Shown here in pieces: positions 1 to 13,300 of a stretch of 64,000 bases of DNA. Origin of the DNA: Coprinopsis marcescibilis (taxonomy: Eukaryota > Basidiomycota > Agaricomycetes > Agaricales > Psathyrellaceae). The DNA lies in assembly GCA_004369085.1 (NCBI GenBank), contig ML210154.1, positions 250,605 through 314,604 on the forward strand, in the 5' to 3' direction. A program made the position numbers and the translations under genes. The notes under the pieces were generated by a model that made no database searches, was not told the DNA's origin, and worked only from the letters and a program-made list of their open reading frames with translations. How positions within the stretch are numbered: the stretch's first letter is position 1; each line of letters starts with the position of its first letter.

Positions 1-1491
1 CAGTCTTGCCTTTACTCTCCTTGGGCTTCTGCTTCGCCCACCCAGTCCCAATTGAATACCCAATCGTACCCAACAACACCAACGCAGCTCCACTCCAAAG
101 CATCGTCTCATCAACCTTGGGCGAAGGCTTAGAGCTGCCAGGAGATTCGATATCCAATCCAAGGATCGTCCTAACGAATCCGCCAACGGCGCGCACGACC
201 TCCGTAGCGGGTCCATATTTGAACTTGCCCAAGTATTCGCTGAGGGCCTGGACGAGGAACCGGCCTTTCAAGCTAATGACGAGGCTGACGGCTTTACGGA
301 CGACGAGGATGAGGGTTACTGTGAGGGAGCTGACGCGGGTTGTGAGACGGTGAACGCCTGCGACGCAGAAGAGTTGGGTGATGGTGTTGAGGAGGAGGGG
401 GAGGTAGGCTTTGGGGATGCTGAGGTTGAGGGAGGGTCGTTGCATGAGTGCGGTGTGGGCTTCCGTCTGGGATGGAGAGGTGAGATAGATGAAGCTGTTG
501 TTCTTGAGGGAGGAGGGGATGAGAGAGTCGAGAGGTGGAAGTCCGTATGGAGGTGGAGTGGAGGTTGGGGATTGTGGCCAGCCGAGGGATTGGAGGAGTA
601 AGGTGGTGAGAAGAGTGAGGGGAAGCGAGAAGAGTTGGCGGGGTGTGTTGTAGTTGATTAGGGAGATTTGGTGCCTGATGTCTCCCATGAGGGGAATGAA
701 CATTGGGAGACCGAGGAAGTGAAGGTAGAACATGGATTCTTGCCATGTCGCGGAAGCAGCAGCTGGAGCTGGAGATGGCTGGGGTTTCTTCTTGTCGCCG
801 TTCTTTTTACCCTTTGAAGTAGGAGCAGGAATCATCGTGGGTTTGCCGTATTCGGTGTATGTCCAGTCCTGAAGTAAACCCAGGAAACCTGAGAACAAAA
901 GGGCTGCGGATAAAATAGCGATTCCAGTTGCGTATGTGTATGGATCGATGGTAGTTGCTGACGCTTCAGACTTCTTCGAGGAAGTTTGGGAGGCGGAAAA
1001 TGTAGTCAAAGCCACGCCTGCCGTGACCAAGAATACGGACAAGACTTGGACAATGTTGTATCTATCGGCTCCGGGTAAGCAACACGAATGGAACGTCGAA
1101 CATACGGCAGCACGTACCTCTTCTTTGATATTAACCAGCCTAGTATCATGCTGACTACCAAACCTCCACTTCTGAAGATTATATGGACCGCCATTGGGAT
1201 ATGGTATGCAAACGCGGCGTTGTTTAAGAGTGAAATCAAGTAAAACAACGATACCTGGCCAAGATACGGCAAAAGAGGGATCCTGCGTGGTTTAAAGCGT
1301 GGCCCATAGACCGTCCATGTTATATGGCTGCGTATTCCATGCAGGGATATTAATAGGAATTGTAGAAATGTGATGAGAGTCCCAAAGCTGGGGTAGATGA
1401 GCGTTAGTTGTTCGAGAGTTAGTGCATTGGCACAGCAGCCGCCGAATACGAGCGAGAGAGTTGTCGCCCAGGAGGATAGCAGAGAGATCAT
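1..1491 (-). CDS. UAA-family nucleotide-sugar transporter (YEA4/SLC35B4-like), 3' end cut by window
   Basis: Multi-pass membrane protein of the drug/metabolite transporter superfamily, UAA branch, which moves UDP-sugars such as UDP-GlcNAc into ER or Golgi. The first exon (1118-1491) starts at MISLLSSWATTLSLVFGGCC, whose pattern fits the first helix and the family's GGCC-N motif; further hydrophobic helices follow, ending with GWLISKKR. A 56-nt intron (1062-1117) leads into exon 2, which opens YNIVQVLSVFLVTAGVAL and holds later helices, a Lys/Pro-rich cytosolic loop and a C-terminal VVRKAVSLVISL segment typical of the family. No stop is seen before position 1, so the C-terminus is missing. It lies head-to-head with the cyclin gene. 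Substrate is inferred from the family only. Confidence 0.85.
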
Positions 1492-2162
1492 TGTCGAGTG
1501 AGTACAAGTAAGAGGCGCAGCTAGGTCATGGTTTATGTTTAAAACGTTGCGGAGTACGCGAGGCAGGCCGGCAGGCAAGGCGAACGGAAATGGAATTGAC
1601 TTGGCACCATCAAGTGCACGTGTCAGTAGTGATCTATTTTTAACCGGCGCTCGTTGTCCATCAATCCATTCTTGTCTTCCTTCGTTGATGTTCATCATGC
1701 GTAAGGCTTTCAAATATCGAGAACCTCTGCAGCATGGATCAAAGGAATGGCTTTCAATGGGATAAGAAAGCAGGCAGGCACCACGTTGTGCTATAATGAC
1801 GTCGATCGAGGTTTATTTGTGCCTATGTCATTCCCTTTCCAACGATCGACCAACCACAAAACCACGCCCGGTAGGCTGAAATTGAATATCTTTTCTCCTC
1901 TCTGCACGTACACTCCTCCTTTTCTCTCACACCAGGTGCTCTGACCGTGCTAGAAGCTCTCTTCCTACTCCCCTCGTTCTCCAGCGAGATCTGTATAGAG
2001 AAGCGTCTCGAACCTCTTCTGTATTTCCTGCTGCAGCTTCCACCTTTGCTCCTCTGCACTGCGCACATCACAACTACCTCACGGCTCTTTCAGCAATTGA
2101 ACCTTTTCGAACCTGAGCCCGGATAACAACTCGCCCAAGGACTTTGCCCTTTGATCTTCTGA
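1492..2162. promoter_or_regulatory. Divergent intergenic region between transporter and cyclin genes
   Basis: This 670-bp stretch separates two genes transcribed away from each other. Its right half is rich in pyrimidine runs (about 1885-2100) ending just before the cyclin ATG, a common feature of fungal transcription-start regions. No credible coding exon was found. Confidence 0.45.
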
Positions 2163-4421
2163 ATGGCTAGCATGCCTTCTGCCACTGCCGCGGCGGGCTC
2201 CTCTGGAAGCCAGCCGATACCACACAAACCGCCGAATCTAACCAGTACCGCCGCCCCTCCAGTCACGTCTGGACGCCGACACCCCGCCTCGCTTTTGCCT
2301 ATTTTATTGCACAACCCTCAACTGGTCAACTTGATGGCAAAGCGTGTTACAATGGACATGATCGAGTATATCGCGCGAAAGGCGGCGAGCGTTATTAGGA
2401 TCGACGGAGACCCTGAACCTGGGACCCCGCCAGACTCGACTGCGAAAGGTGCTACAGAAACATCCTACCTCACTGTGGACATCAACACATCCGTTATACC
2501 CACTCCTCCCAGCACCCCCAACAAACCAAAGGTAACCTTCAAGGATGGCCAATCGGCCGCCGGCGCCAAATCCGTGGAAAACACCAAATCATCATCGAAC
2601 GCGGTATCTCCAACGACGGGGGCACCCCTTATCACGTTGAATAACTTTATTCTCCGTCTAGTCAAATGCTCCAATGTACAAGTGGGGACATTGCTAACCA
2701 CCCTGGTGTATCTGGAACGCCTGCGCGCGAAACTGCCGACAATGGCCAAAGGTGAGCATTCCATCTTTCGTGATCTCGCCATATCTCACAGTCGTCGTCG
2801 TCTTCCAGGAATGGCGTGCACACGACATCGCGTTTTCCTAGCGACACTTATCGTCACTGCTAAATACCTCAATGACTCCTCGCCCAAAAACATCCACTGG
2901 GCCAACTACGCAGTTCTATTCGACGTTGCGGAAGTTAACCTCATGGAGAAACAGTTGCTATATCTCTTAGACTTCGATCTTCGATTCGACGAAGAGGAGG
3001 TCATACGAACTTTTCAACCTTTCCTTTCATCCTCGCCGGAGAACGTCGGTGCTACTAGAGCCGAAGCTGTCGACCGCGTCGCAAAGGCAAGCCGGGCTCG
3101 TGCTGCTCAAGCTCAAGCACAGGTCTCCTCGTCTACCAAATCCAGCGGGGACTCGTCGAGACGACCTTTGTTAACGCCTCCCTCAACTGGATCGGAGCTC
3201 AAAGCTATAGGAGATAAGGAGAAACCTATGCCACCGATTCCAACAATCTCCCTCCCACCTGCCAGCAACATCCCTGTTCAAAATGCGGCATCTTCTGCCG
3301 CTGCTGCTCTGACAAACGCTGTACGGGTTATCGCCCGTCGGCTCAGTACTGCGCATCTTTCTTCTTCTGCTGCGTCCTCGTCTTCTGGAATTGCACCTGC
3401 CGTCCCTCCTTTGCCTACCTCAGGAACAACACTTGCACAACCGCCGCCTATGCATCGATATCAAGCGCTATCCACATCGTCGACGGACTCTTCGGCGACA
3501 TCAGTGGCTACTGCATCGGCGGACATGACTTCTTTACTCTCGGACCATACCGACTCCTCTTCGAGCTCATCTGAAGGCTGGCTCAGTGACGAAGACAAGG
3601 AAGAGCGGGCGACAAACTTGACCGTGCGTGTGGCCACTTCGACCTCGAGCTCTGGAATCTCTACCAGGTTTGGAGAAGAAACCACAGAGGGATTGAGGGC
3701 TTTGGACGAGGAGAAAACAAGGCTCTTGACCGGCGATCTCAAGGACCCTTCAGAGCTCGATAAGAGTGGGGCAGTTACCTCCTCCATTGCAGCAAAGAAC
3801 GCCATTAGGCGACCTCAGAGTGTCGCCCAGAGGAATCTCTTAAACGGATTGAACGATGCTCAAAAGACGCCTCTGAAGCGTCATGGTGCTGCCCATCGCG
3901 AGACCCACGGCAACTCTGGATCTATCGACCATTCTCCTCCCAAAGGATCTGGCTATCCACGCAACGAACCTTGCGGCTTGAACACGAGCTTCACAATGCC
4001 CCAGCTTTCATCAAGCTCCAGTGCCTCGCTTTTGAGCCAAAACTCTGCATCCTCTACCACCAATCTGCTTTTGAAGTCGTCCTCGTCTTCAGGATCTTCG
4101 CAGGCTAGCAGTCAAGGATATTCGTTGTCGACATCTTCCTCGGCTTCTGGGAAAAGATACCATCGTGATACCCCGACTCGACGCACTGCGGTACGTGTCA
4201 GGTCTGGGACTATGCCGGACATCGGTGGTGCTGGGTCGTACCTCAAGCCCTTGGAATTGGTCGGTGGGACGTTGGGCGGGGATGGTGGACTTAATTCCTC
4301 TGCTGGGAATGTGCCACCTGCCACTGGACGTTCTACTGGAGGATTTTTGAGCCGGATGTGGGGAGGCTTGAAGACGCAGGGACAGGCACAGGTACAGCCT
4401 GGTGCTATTCATCTCAACTAA
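2163..4421 (+). CDS. Pho80/PCL-type cyclin with long low-complexity tail
   Basis: Predicted 733 aa. A cyclin box spans roughly residues 157-265; segments such as [26 protein letters not shown] and the [15 protein letters not shown] end are characteristic of cyclins that bind Pho85-like kinases. The rest is disordered and rich in Ser, Thr, Pro and Ala, as in other basidiomycete PCL proteins. The frame reads through 2752-2808 without a stop, but that stretch has gtgagc and ccag ends, is 57 nt long, and its removal restores the conserved spacing [10 protein letters not shown], so I treat it as an intron. It probably regulates a Pho85-type kinase in nutrient or cell-cycle control; the exact role is not visible. 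Confidence 0.85.
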   Translation: MASMPSATAAAGSSGSQPIPHKPPNLTSTAAPPVTSGRRHPASLLPILLHNPQLVNLMAKRVTMDMIEYIARKAASVIRIDGDPEPGTPPDSTAKGATETSYLTVDINTSVIPTPPSTPNKPKVTFKDGQSAAGAKSVENTKSSSNAVSPTTGAPLITLNNFILRLVKCSNVQVGTLLTTLVYLERLRAKLPTMAKGEHSIFRDLAISHSRRRLPGMACTRHRVFLATLIVTAKYLNDSSPKNIHWANYAVLFDVAEVNLMEKQLLYLLDFDLRFDEEEVIRTFQPFLSSSPENVGATRAEAVDRVAKASRARAAQAQAQVSSSTKSSGDSSRRPLLTPPSTGSELKAIGDKEKPMPPIPTISLPPASNIPVQNAASSAAAALTNAVRVIARRLSTAHLSSSAASSSSGIAPAVPPLPTSGTTLAQPPPMHRYQALSTSSTDSSATSVATASADMTSLLSDHTDSSSSSSEGWLSDEDKEERATNLTVRVATSTSSSGISTRFGEETTEGLRALDEEKTRLLTGDLKDPSELDKSGAVTSSIAAKNAIRRPQSVAQRNLLNGLNDAQKTPLKRHGAAHRETHGNSGSIDHSPPKGSGYPRNEPCGLNTSFTMPQLSSSSSASLLSQNSASSTTNLLLKSSSSSGSSQASSQGYSLSTSSSASGKRYHRDTPTRRTAVRVRSGTMPDIGGAGSYLKPLELVGGTLGGDGGLNSSAGNVPPATGRSTGGFLSRMWGGLKTQGQAQVQPGAIHLN

Positions 4422-5215
4422 ATACGATAACGAAGGCGACGGCGACAACGAATGGAGTTTCCGGATATCTTTATATCCCTTTCCATTCCTTTGAATTTCT
4501 GTTGATAATTTCGTTCCTGTGGACTTGGTAGCTTGATTCCTTCAGCGCTGCTTGGGATGTGGACTCTATTGTCCCCTCTTTTGCTGCCCGGAACGTTTGA
4601 AGTCCCATTCGTCTTCTCTGGTTAGTATTCTTCGTATTTCTCCCTCTCGCCTTCAAATCCTTTGCAATGTATCCTTATTTTAGATCAACTGCTATATTCT
4701 CGATTCACGATCCATACATCTACACCACTCTCCATGCCCTGCCATTTGCATTCTATCCTATCCTATCCTATCAACACTACCTCTATCCTCAACTATTTCT
4801 ATCATATTTTCAACCACTAGTATTTTTATCATTATTGGCTTATTTATTCCGCCACCATACTATCCTCTATTACGATATTTGGTTCGAAACGTCAGATATT
4901 TTCAAATAGAGATGATTGAAAGCCTCTTCAATGTGATTGACGAGGGGTTATTACCCTGTGGTTGATTAACTTCCCAAAAGCTTCGCGTTTATTGGCCGAG
5001 GCATTTTCTTCCGAGACGTGTGAGAAACTTGCTTCCGTGGCGGGGACGGAAGCAATTCGAATATTTGCGTCACAGAATTTCGTCCTCAAGTTCGTCAGTT
5101 TCAGTATTGTCTGACCTGTTCTTCGTTCATGTCCAGCGTGTAGGCTCTATATCATTCTCCAGGACAGACATTATCACTATCTAGCGAGGCCAACTGCAAA
5201 CCTCACGGCTTGAAT
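4422..5215. other. Intergenic, no gene seen
   Basis: The stretch holds the presumed 3' UTR of the cyclin gene and the promoter of the FMP25-like gene. A short (TATCC)n-type run lies near 4752-4772. Reading frames here are short and low in complexity. Confidence 0.5.
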
Positions 5216-7423
5216 ATGTTCACAAGGGCGTCCGTCACCACTTGCCGGGCTGCTACGCCCTTCCGCGGCGGCGCCAGAAACGCTACACGGACTCGTCAAT
5301 TGCACTCTGGGGGTGCGGGTGGGGCAAATCCTAATGCGAGTGCTGGGTACCAGCAGTTGAAGGGTGCTCGGAAGGGACTTGTCCTTGCTTCTGCTGCGGT
5401 GGCTGGCGCTACGGTCGTGTATGTCAGTACACAGAACCCTGTGTATGCGGATGCGGCTGTTGTGGGGAAACTTGGTTTCAAATTGAGCGATCCTGGCCTT
5501 TCCGATGGGGCACTAGTGAGAGACGAAGAGACGTTGCATTCCCTTGTATGGGGCTCCAATAGGTGTGTTCTTTGTCTGAGCGGGTTGGGTTGGTCTGACC
5601 AGCGAATTCCAGAGGGAAAGTCCTTTCACCCGGAGCCAAATACGACGAATCTATCCGAACGCCTGCTGTTGCTAAATGGCTCGACGGGGTTGCGTTGCGC
5701 GACCTGAAGTTGCATGAAAGCTATGGGGCGTGTGTGGATGCGAACGGGGACGTCTATCAGTGGGGAGATGGGTTCTTTGGCGAGCTCCAGGGCGGCGATG
5801 CCAGTGGTGGAGGGAGGGCACCCAAGTTGACGCTCAAGGGAAAGAATATCCTGCAGCTGCAGTTGACGGGGGATAAAGTGTATGGGTTGTCGGCGTCGGG
5901 ACATATCTATGTGTTTGCAAGGGAAATGGCGAAGCAGGTGCATGCACCTGGCACCCCTACCCCTGCGAGCGATTCATGGTGGGGCACCGGATGGCTGTGG
6001 GGAGAGGATGCGAATATTGACTTTATCCAACTTGAGTCTAATGACAAGTTGGAGCGGGGGGAGAGGTATGTTTTTTGGGTTCGCGACCTCTTGTTTCGAT
6101 GTAGCTGATTGTGATTTTGTTACTTTCGTACTAGATTCGCGTCTATTGCTGCTGGGAAGAATCACCTTCTAGCCGTTACTTCCAAGGGACGCGCTTTTGC
6201 TCATCCAGTGAACAAGTTGGCGAACCACTATGGCCAGCTCGGATTCCGCAAGTTTGCTATTCCGGACCCCGGTGCGACTATAACTCATAAAGATTCGCAT
6301 TTACACGTGGAACTGGTGCCCAAATCCCTTTCGGACCCGTTCGTGAGCGCCTCGCGTTCTGTTCGTGTAACTTCCGATGCTTTGACGGACGCGAATTTGT
6401 CAAAGATTGATGATACGCGCATTCGGTTCTGTCCGTTTATATACGAGATTCCAGTGCTAAGGGGCGTAGATGTGGCTCAGGTTGCTGCTGGTTCTAGGAG
6501 TAGCTTTGTCAGATCTACTACTGGTCGCGTTCTAGGCTGGGGTGCCAATGAATATGGGTGAGTCATGCGCTACTTGAATGATAGCCGTTCATGATGCTGA
6601 CACTTGCGCTTCAGTCAATTGGGATTGGGAAGCAACGTCGCTTTAAACACTATCATCGTACCTACAGAAGTGATTCTATGGCGCACGACTCCCGGAAATA
6701 TGAAATCTACTTGCACGGATGTTATTTCAGGTTCGTTCTTCTCAGCGCGAACCTTCTCGTCTTTCTTGCGTATTGACGTAAATGCTCGTTCTAGGCGGCG
6801 ATTTGACTGCATTCATCGTGGATCGCGGTAATGAACTACCTGGACAATCGCCTTACACCGAGTTGCTCATGGCTGGGAACGGACAATACGGTGGACTGGG
6901 CAATAATACTGCTAGCTCCGGTCAAAGCGAGCCGACTCGCGTTAAAACAGTTTCCGGTCTCCACCAGTGTGCGTTTCCGTTTGGTATATCTGTCAATTGT
7001 TCTTGTGACTGACCGCCACTCGTAGATAACGACCTTACGAAACGGCTTGACCCTATTAAGCCTGACGACATCTCTATCTCGCCAACTGGTCACGTCTTGC
7101 TGGCGTTGAACTCTGCAGCAGATTCTGAGGGCGTTGGTGGTAGCGACGTGCAGGTCTGGGGACGCAATTTCGACCACGAGCTGGGGAACGGCAAGAAAGG
7201 CAGTATGTCTTCGCCTATCAACCTTGAAGTGCCTGAGGGTGAACGTTTGATGTTGATGGGAAGGAAGGCAAAAGAGGTCAAGGACTTGCACGGGAAGGTG
7301 TGGAAACGGGGTGTCAAAGTCGAACAGCGTGTCGCCACTGGTTATGGGAACAGTGTTGTTTACTGGAAGATAGAGCAGCGGGGTCCAGGGTTTGGGTGCT
7401 CCAATAACTCCACCGGGAGGTGA
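5216..7423 (+). CDS. Mitochondrial RCC1-repeat protein, FMP25-like
   Basis: Predicted 636 aa from six exons; introns 5563-5612, 6066-6134, 6558-6614, 6731-6794 and 6969-7025. The N-terminus is Arg-rich and amphipathic like a mitochondrial presequence, followed by one hydrophobic segment near residues 52-72. RCC1-type blade motifs recur: QWGDGFFGEL, GWGANEYGQLGLG, NGQYGGLGN and VWGRNFDHELGNG. This layout matches yeast Fmp25 and relatives, inner-membrane proteins implicated in respiratory complex III assembly. An upstream in-frame TTG exists, but the ATG at 5216 directly begins the presequence. It is convergent with the NmrA-like gene. Confidence 0.85.
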
Positions 7424-7514
7424 AACATCTAGACCAGCATTGTTCTTGAATGTTAGCTATCTATCGTATACAAGTATAATAATATCAATCCCAACTCCTA
7501 TTCAAGTTATCGTT

Positions 7515-8802
7515 CTAGAGCTGCGAGGACGCGACTTGGTCTTGAATTACGCGTCCTTTCCCATCTTCTGCATTCTTCAATGTTGTAGCCATCACCACTC
7601 CTGAGTACCCTACACTTCTCATCCAATCAGGCAAGGACAAAGTGTTTGGGTGAACCTCGCGGATCCAGTTCAGGTCTCGTTTCACGATATCGTCCCTCCA
7701 CATCGACCACCAGCCTGTAAAGTTCTGCCTAATCGTAGTTGATCCATCGCCTAGCGTCTTTTCGTTGGCAATCGGTCTATCGTGCCCGCTGAGGCATGCG
7801 AACCACTGGTCGAAGTTTAAGCGGAGATGGACGGCTTTCTTCCCAGTCACAGCTTGGAAGGCGTCGACAAGGTAATCCCAGCTCACCCAATCGCTTGCGA
7901 CAAGCAATTCCTGGCCAGAGCTTTGTTCGCGGTTCTGGAAGACGTGGCGAGCCCACCAACCGAGATCTGAGAGGGCAATCATGGGCATGTGGCCGTCCCC
8001 GATAGGACTCGCGAATACGTAGGTTCCATCTTCGCGGATGTTGAGTGGTCCACAGAGAGGCTATGCCGGTAGTACAGCAATAGGCGTTTAATCGTTCAAT
8101 GATCAGTCAAATTAAAACTTTCAGATGCTGCTGGGACGGCGGTTGATATGATGTGTGGACTCACGTATTGCAACATTTCCATGTAAACGCACGTAGACAG
8201 GGAAGTCCATGTGAGTTGGTCTCCCAGAAACGATGGTTGCGACTTCAACCAGTCGGCCACTGCTCCTTTGGAATCATGGTGCTCGACTGTGTAGGCTGAG
8301 TCGTAGTTTGCGATCTGGAAGTTTGACAATTGGCAAAAGTACAAGGAAAAGAATATAATCGTCGCAAACCTTGCTGCCATAGTCCAAACTACTCCAAACC
8401 CAGTGGCGCATAGTCGATGTTCGCCGCGCAGTTTCGTAGAGCTTAATTGCAGCCCATATTTCCTTTTCTTGACCTATGGTGAAGGTATCGGTGTTGATAA
8501 AGGCTCCATAGCACCCGTCCATGAATTTCTTGGCTTCTTCCATATCGCAGAATGAACCTTCAGTTTGAGTTAGAGGAAGCCACCGAAGTCAAATGACGGC
8601 TAAATGTACCTTGATACAACTCGGCACCCATACGTTCCAGCTCCTTTGCACGTCTATTCGTAGTGTCGCGCGTGAGTGCGCGTACTGCGAATGGTGAAGG
8701 GCTCCCATCCTCATTTGGCGCGAGCAAGGCAGATACGACGTGCATTCCTTGGGCGCCAGTCGCGCCGACGACGAGAATAAGCAGTTTGTTGCGGTGATGC
8801 AT
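7515..8802 (-). CDS. NmrA-like NAD(P)-binding protein
   Basis: Predicted 358 aa from four exons; introns 8061-8164, 8315-8369 and 8558-8609. The N-terminus carries the dinucleotide-binding strand and loop VVGATGAQG (glycines at about residues 13-19) followed by an Arg-rich RALTRD segment, as in the NmrA/HSCARG branch of atypical short-chain dehydrogenases. No YxxxK catalytic pair is obvious, which suits a redox-sensing or regulatory member, but some relatives are enzymes, so function stays open. A TATA-like TATAAA on the minus strand lies about 50 bp upstream. Confidence 0.85.
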
Positions 8803-8850
8803 GAGTGGTAAAGGGTGGGGTGATATTCGAACGGAATACGTGGGCCGTCA

Positions 8851-8859
8851 TTTTATATC
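8851..8859 (-). promoter_or_regulatory. TATA-like box upstream of NmrA-like gene
   Basis: On the minus strand the sequence reads GGATATAAAA about 50 bp upstream of the start codon at 8802. Confidence 0.35.
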
Positions 8860-10382
8860 CTCCAACCTGATCACCATGGCACTACCTGCCAGCCACATTC
8901 CAAACCCTAAGAACATCTATTATCATCAACAGATGGGGCGACCAAAATGAACCAGCTGGACGTACACTTTCTCAGAGGCGATAGTCAAGAGATTGCCGGT
9001 GAGATTACTTCTTCCGCGTGTAGCCTGACTCCATTGCCGATAAAACATTTGTGGAGTCCCATTCGGATAATCCGATCCATACGCCTAGAACTGGGAATGG
9101 AAACGCCGAAGCGTCTGCTTAAGAAGGATGAGTGGGTAAATTTACGGAATTGAAACACGAAACACAATTGCTCACCACAGCTCTAGGGCTCGGTCTCGTT
9201 TGTGCAAACTTCACCGGGGAGGCGCGACCCTGGAATCTTTACGGATCGACGAATTCCCTTCTCGCAAGTACGATCTGACCGTCCGTAGCACGGAAGCATG
9301 AGCTGATAAGAGACGTGGAAATTTGGAGGTTGAATAGTGGATTGCTATCACAATAAATGATGAGGGTAGATTACACGGAAGACTAGGCCGGAATTACGAG
9401 GTTGGTGTTAATTGTGTTTTCCGTGAACATGACAGTTTCTTCATGTCCCTGACAAGAACTGGACCACATGCGTGTACCGTTTCTTGAATTCCCCGGACCC
9501 GTAATCAGATGACAAAAAATTACGAAGCCTACCCACTGAATGCATCCAAGCCAATGTAGTGGTTCTGAAGTCGCACAAGGAAGGGAGAACCACTCACAAG
9601 GCTCGATGTTCACTTTAGCCTTTCAATCGAGCGGGCTATCGTCCGAGGTTGACCAGCATCCTGAAAGAATCCTCAGGGCGGAACCTTCCCCAACACCGAT
9701 TTTGAATGGGGATGGTGTCTCTAAGAATTTTGATTTCTCGCCGCATTGCTGTAAAAGCGGTAACATGAACAGAAGCAGACAGATGTATACTCACCCCATT
9801 GTATTGTCTGCCCGAGCCCGAGGCATATATTCGTCATGGCTTGCTTGGCATTGGTGTCAAGTGTTCATTCTTTTGCGTGTCCAGGGGTGCATAGGCGGTG
9901 GGTCAGCATTTCCCACTAGATCACTGTAGCTTAACAACATATGAAGGAACGAGGTTGCTTAAAGACATGACATGTAAGCACAATCGCGGTTACACAGATA
10001 CGACGCGGAGGGCCCACTCACTACCAGCCCGCTGAGTAGTAGACCCCAGCATAGTGGGCCGACCCTGTTTGATTCTGAAGGGCTAAATCTGACCATATCC
10101 GAAGGAGTGATGTTCTCGCAATCAAGTGAAGCTTCATATTATTATTCGTTTTTTCCACTGCAAACTGGATTCATTTTGGATCTGCGATCTCAATCAGCAT
10201 ATGATCTAAACGCGGTGGATTGGCAACTGAACAACTCACCTATTTATGACAAGGCCGAGAGGAATCGCGTAGGTACATATGATGTATAAAGGGACAGCAA
10301 ATAACATTATAGGATCTTCTGCAAAACGAAGAGAACAAGTAGGGATTCTAATCGAGGTAAACAAGAAGGGAGAGAGAGAGTC
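8860..10382. other. Gene-free stretch
   Basis: About 1.5 kb between the NmrA-like promoter and the 3' end of NCBP1. Only short frames without recognisable motifs occur on either strand, and I found no terminal repeats or tRNA signals. Confidence 0.4.
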
Positions 10383-13300
10383 TTAAGCGTCTTGTCCCGT
10401 TGCAATGTTCCAAATCCTTTTGAGGGCATCGGCTCCTGGATCGTTCACGCCATCAAATCGTGCGAATGACACTGTGTACAATGTCTCCGCATAGGTGCCA
10501 AGATATGGTGCGTACTATTGCAAAACAGTCATAGTCAACAACGGGTTTAGTTACAACCAATGTATAAGGAACACTCACCGAGCGACAAAACTGCTTGTAC
10601 CATCCCCAAGTCTCCCAAGCGTTCCACTCATCTCTTTCCCACGCAGCACGGCTTTCCCAAGCGGATTCGCTCACCACGGTTCGTGCTTGAGGATTGGGAT
10701 GGCGAGCAGTCGGGGGCGGGGCAAGACTCTCCACAAAGCCCTCCAAAGTACGTGACAACGCCATCTTCTGCTCCTTGATCAGACTCGAGTAGGCCTTCAA
10801 AGCGGTAATGAGTTGCGGGTCGTCAACTGGGGTTTCTTCTGCAGGCAAATTAATGATCAGAATCTCATTACGGCTCGATATAGGGGAGAGCTTACCTGGT
10901 TTATGTTCAACATCCACGTCCATATGATTGACGGCAGCATTGTCCTGCGCTCTCTTGTCGTCAGCCTCCTTCCTTAGTTGCATTACTTTCCTCCTCGCAG
11001 CGACCACACGTCCATTTGCCTTATCAATCGCAGCCCTCAATAGATCCCATTCGAACGCACTCAAATTCATGGGTCCGCCAAGTTCACTGAGTTGACCCAC
11101 ACCTGCACCATTAAGGAACGTCCACGAGACGATATCCGTCGGGTCCACGATCTGGTACTGCATAAGCTTATCAAACACAATAGCCACCATCTGGCGATTA
11201 TGTTTCCAAAACGCAGCAGCAGCAGAAAGGATCTCCATCCGAGCCTCAGGGTTGGAGCTGCTTGTTGTGCCTGAGGAAGCAGCAGCAGACGTCGAGGAAT
11301 TGACACCGGCGAGGGCCCGGAGTAGTGGCAGGTAACGCTCGATAGCGTTGAGGAGATGGGAGAAGGAACGAGCACCGATGTGCAGGAGGGATTGTACCGC
11401 GATGGAGCGTACGAGGGAGTCGACGTTACCAACATGTCCCTCTTCCTCAGAGGAGTCAAGTGTTGTGCGTAGGGTGTCGAGGTGGGTGATCACGTCTTCC
11501 GCTTTGGCGCGGCCGCGGAAAAGGTTGAGGATGGCCTGAGCAGCGTCATGGTGTGGGTGTGCTGGGGTAAGATGTTAGAATCCGAAGATAAGAACGCGAC
11601 ATAGCTCGACATACTGGGATCTTCATAGTCGAAGAAGGGACTAGGGCCACTCTCCGGGATGACATATGCCTCGGGGCTTTGCATGGCTTCAGGCAACGTC
11701 TTCAAGATACGATCGTGGTACGCCAGGCGAATCTCGAACTCGATGGCCCTCCGCATGAAGGCACGCCTGGGGTGCTGGATGGGAAGTGACAGGTCGGGAA
11801 CCCTGCAGGGATGTAAGCAAACTGTATTTTATTGCGATAATGGCGCTTACCATTCTTTCCATACCCATTGGAACCCAAAATTGCTCATGTGAACTGAGAA
11901 CCATTCAGCGAACTTGCGAGCTGCCTCAACGTCCAACCCCTCAGACAGACTCGAGTAAAGCCGGCGTATGGACTTTCCGACAGCAGGGCCAACTGTGGAC
12001 GGGGACAGCTTGCATATTTCGGTGATCAAGCTGATGTAGTAGATAGATTTGCGGGAGGATTCTGGCAATAAAAGATAAGTGGAAATGATTGTCTGCATAT
12101 ACAAGTCAGTAGGATCACATTGTTGTCACTATTGAAATCTTACCTCGATGATAGTGCTTTCAAGTTGCCAGTCTTTGCCAGGTGCCGGCTCCACCGTCAC
12201 AGTGGAACCAGGTTTAGGCTTGAATGTCCCTGGAAGATTCCATTTGGGGTACTCCAAAAGCAGACGCGCACACTCCTTTCTGTTCACTTCAAAGATGTCC
12301 ACGATATCCAGAATTGTCGTACGAATCATGTATCCAACAGGATTCGTGAAATCCGGTGATACCTACAAAAGGTTTTAGGGCAGCCCACCGAAGAGAAAAA
12401 ATAACTTACATCACTAGGGAACAGACGAATGAAGAATTCCGGCCACTCATCTTTCTTGACTGGTGTTTCACCTTCCGCGGTAATCGGCGACAGGGCGTCC
12501 ATTTCGATTGCTTCAGGCGGCACGAGAACCAGAGGCAAGTCGTAAGGGCGCAGAACGTCAGGAGAGAAAGGCACATAAATTTCGTATGGCCGTGGAAGAC
12601 AATCCCCAGTCTCTACATAGTCGGACTCGTCAAGTTTGCGGAGGGTGGTCAAAAGCATTTCGAGGAACTGTGAAATCGATGTCAACGATGCTATTCAGAC
12701 TAGTATGGCTAATACAAACCTCGATACTTGTTTCTGGAGGAGTAAGCGGAGTGCTTTCAGAGGTAAGAGAGGTGATGGGAGCAACAAGCCATTTTTGAGA
12801 GTTTGTCGTGTCCGTATATGTTTGAATGGCATTGATGATTTCGTTTGTGGACGTCGGCGAGTGGGGCTTTAGTACAAGTCCGCCCTGCAAGATACATACG
12901 TCAACACAGCACCTGAAGCACCAGGAACATTGAAGCTTACGATCAATAAGCCCTCACCAGCACACAATGCCGCCTTCTTCGCTCGACCGTTGGAGACACC
13001 GAATTCGTCGAGCACAGCAGTGAACGATTGAAGCAAAGCCAACATTGAGTCAGCAGATATCAGTTTGGCGACGGTAAGGTGAGCGAAGAAATGAATCTAC
13101 ACAAGGCCGTGAGCAATTGAGAACCGGGAAGGATGGTGTACGTACACATAAGCGCGCTTCGCGCCATGCAAGTTTGTCGACATATCCCTGGAAACCTTTC
13201 CAGAAGTCCTCCAGAATTAGCCTTCCTAATGGAATCTCGTCTTCCGTGGGTGCATCAGACTTGTTGTGCAAGACACGCAGCAAAGTAGCGTAGTGAGGAA

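Noticed and set aside
9540..9929. 129-codon plus-strand frame in the gene-free stretch
   Set aside because: No recognisable motif and no neighbouring splice sites that extend it; treated as chance.
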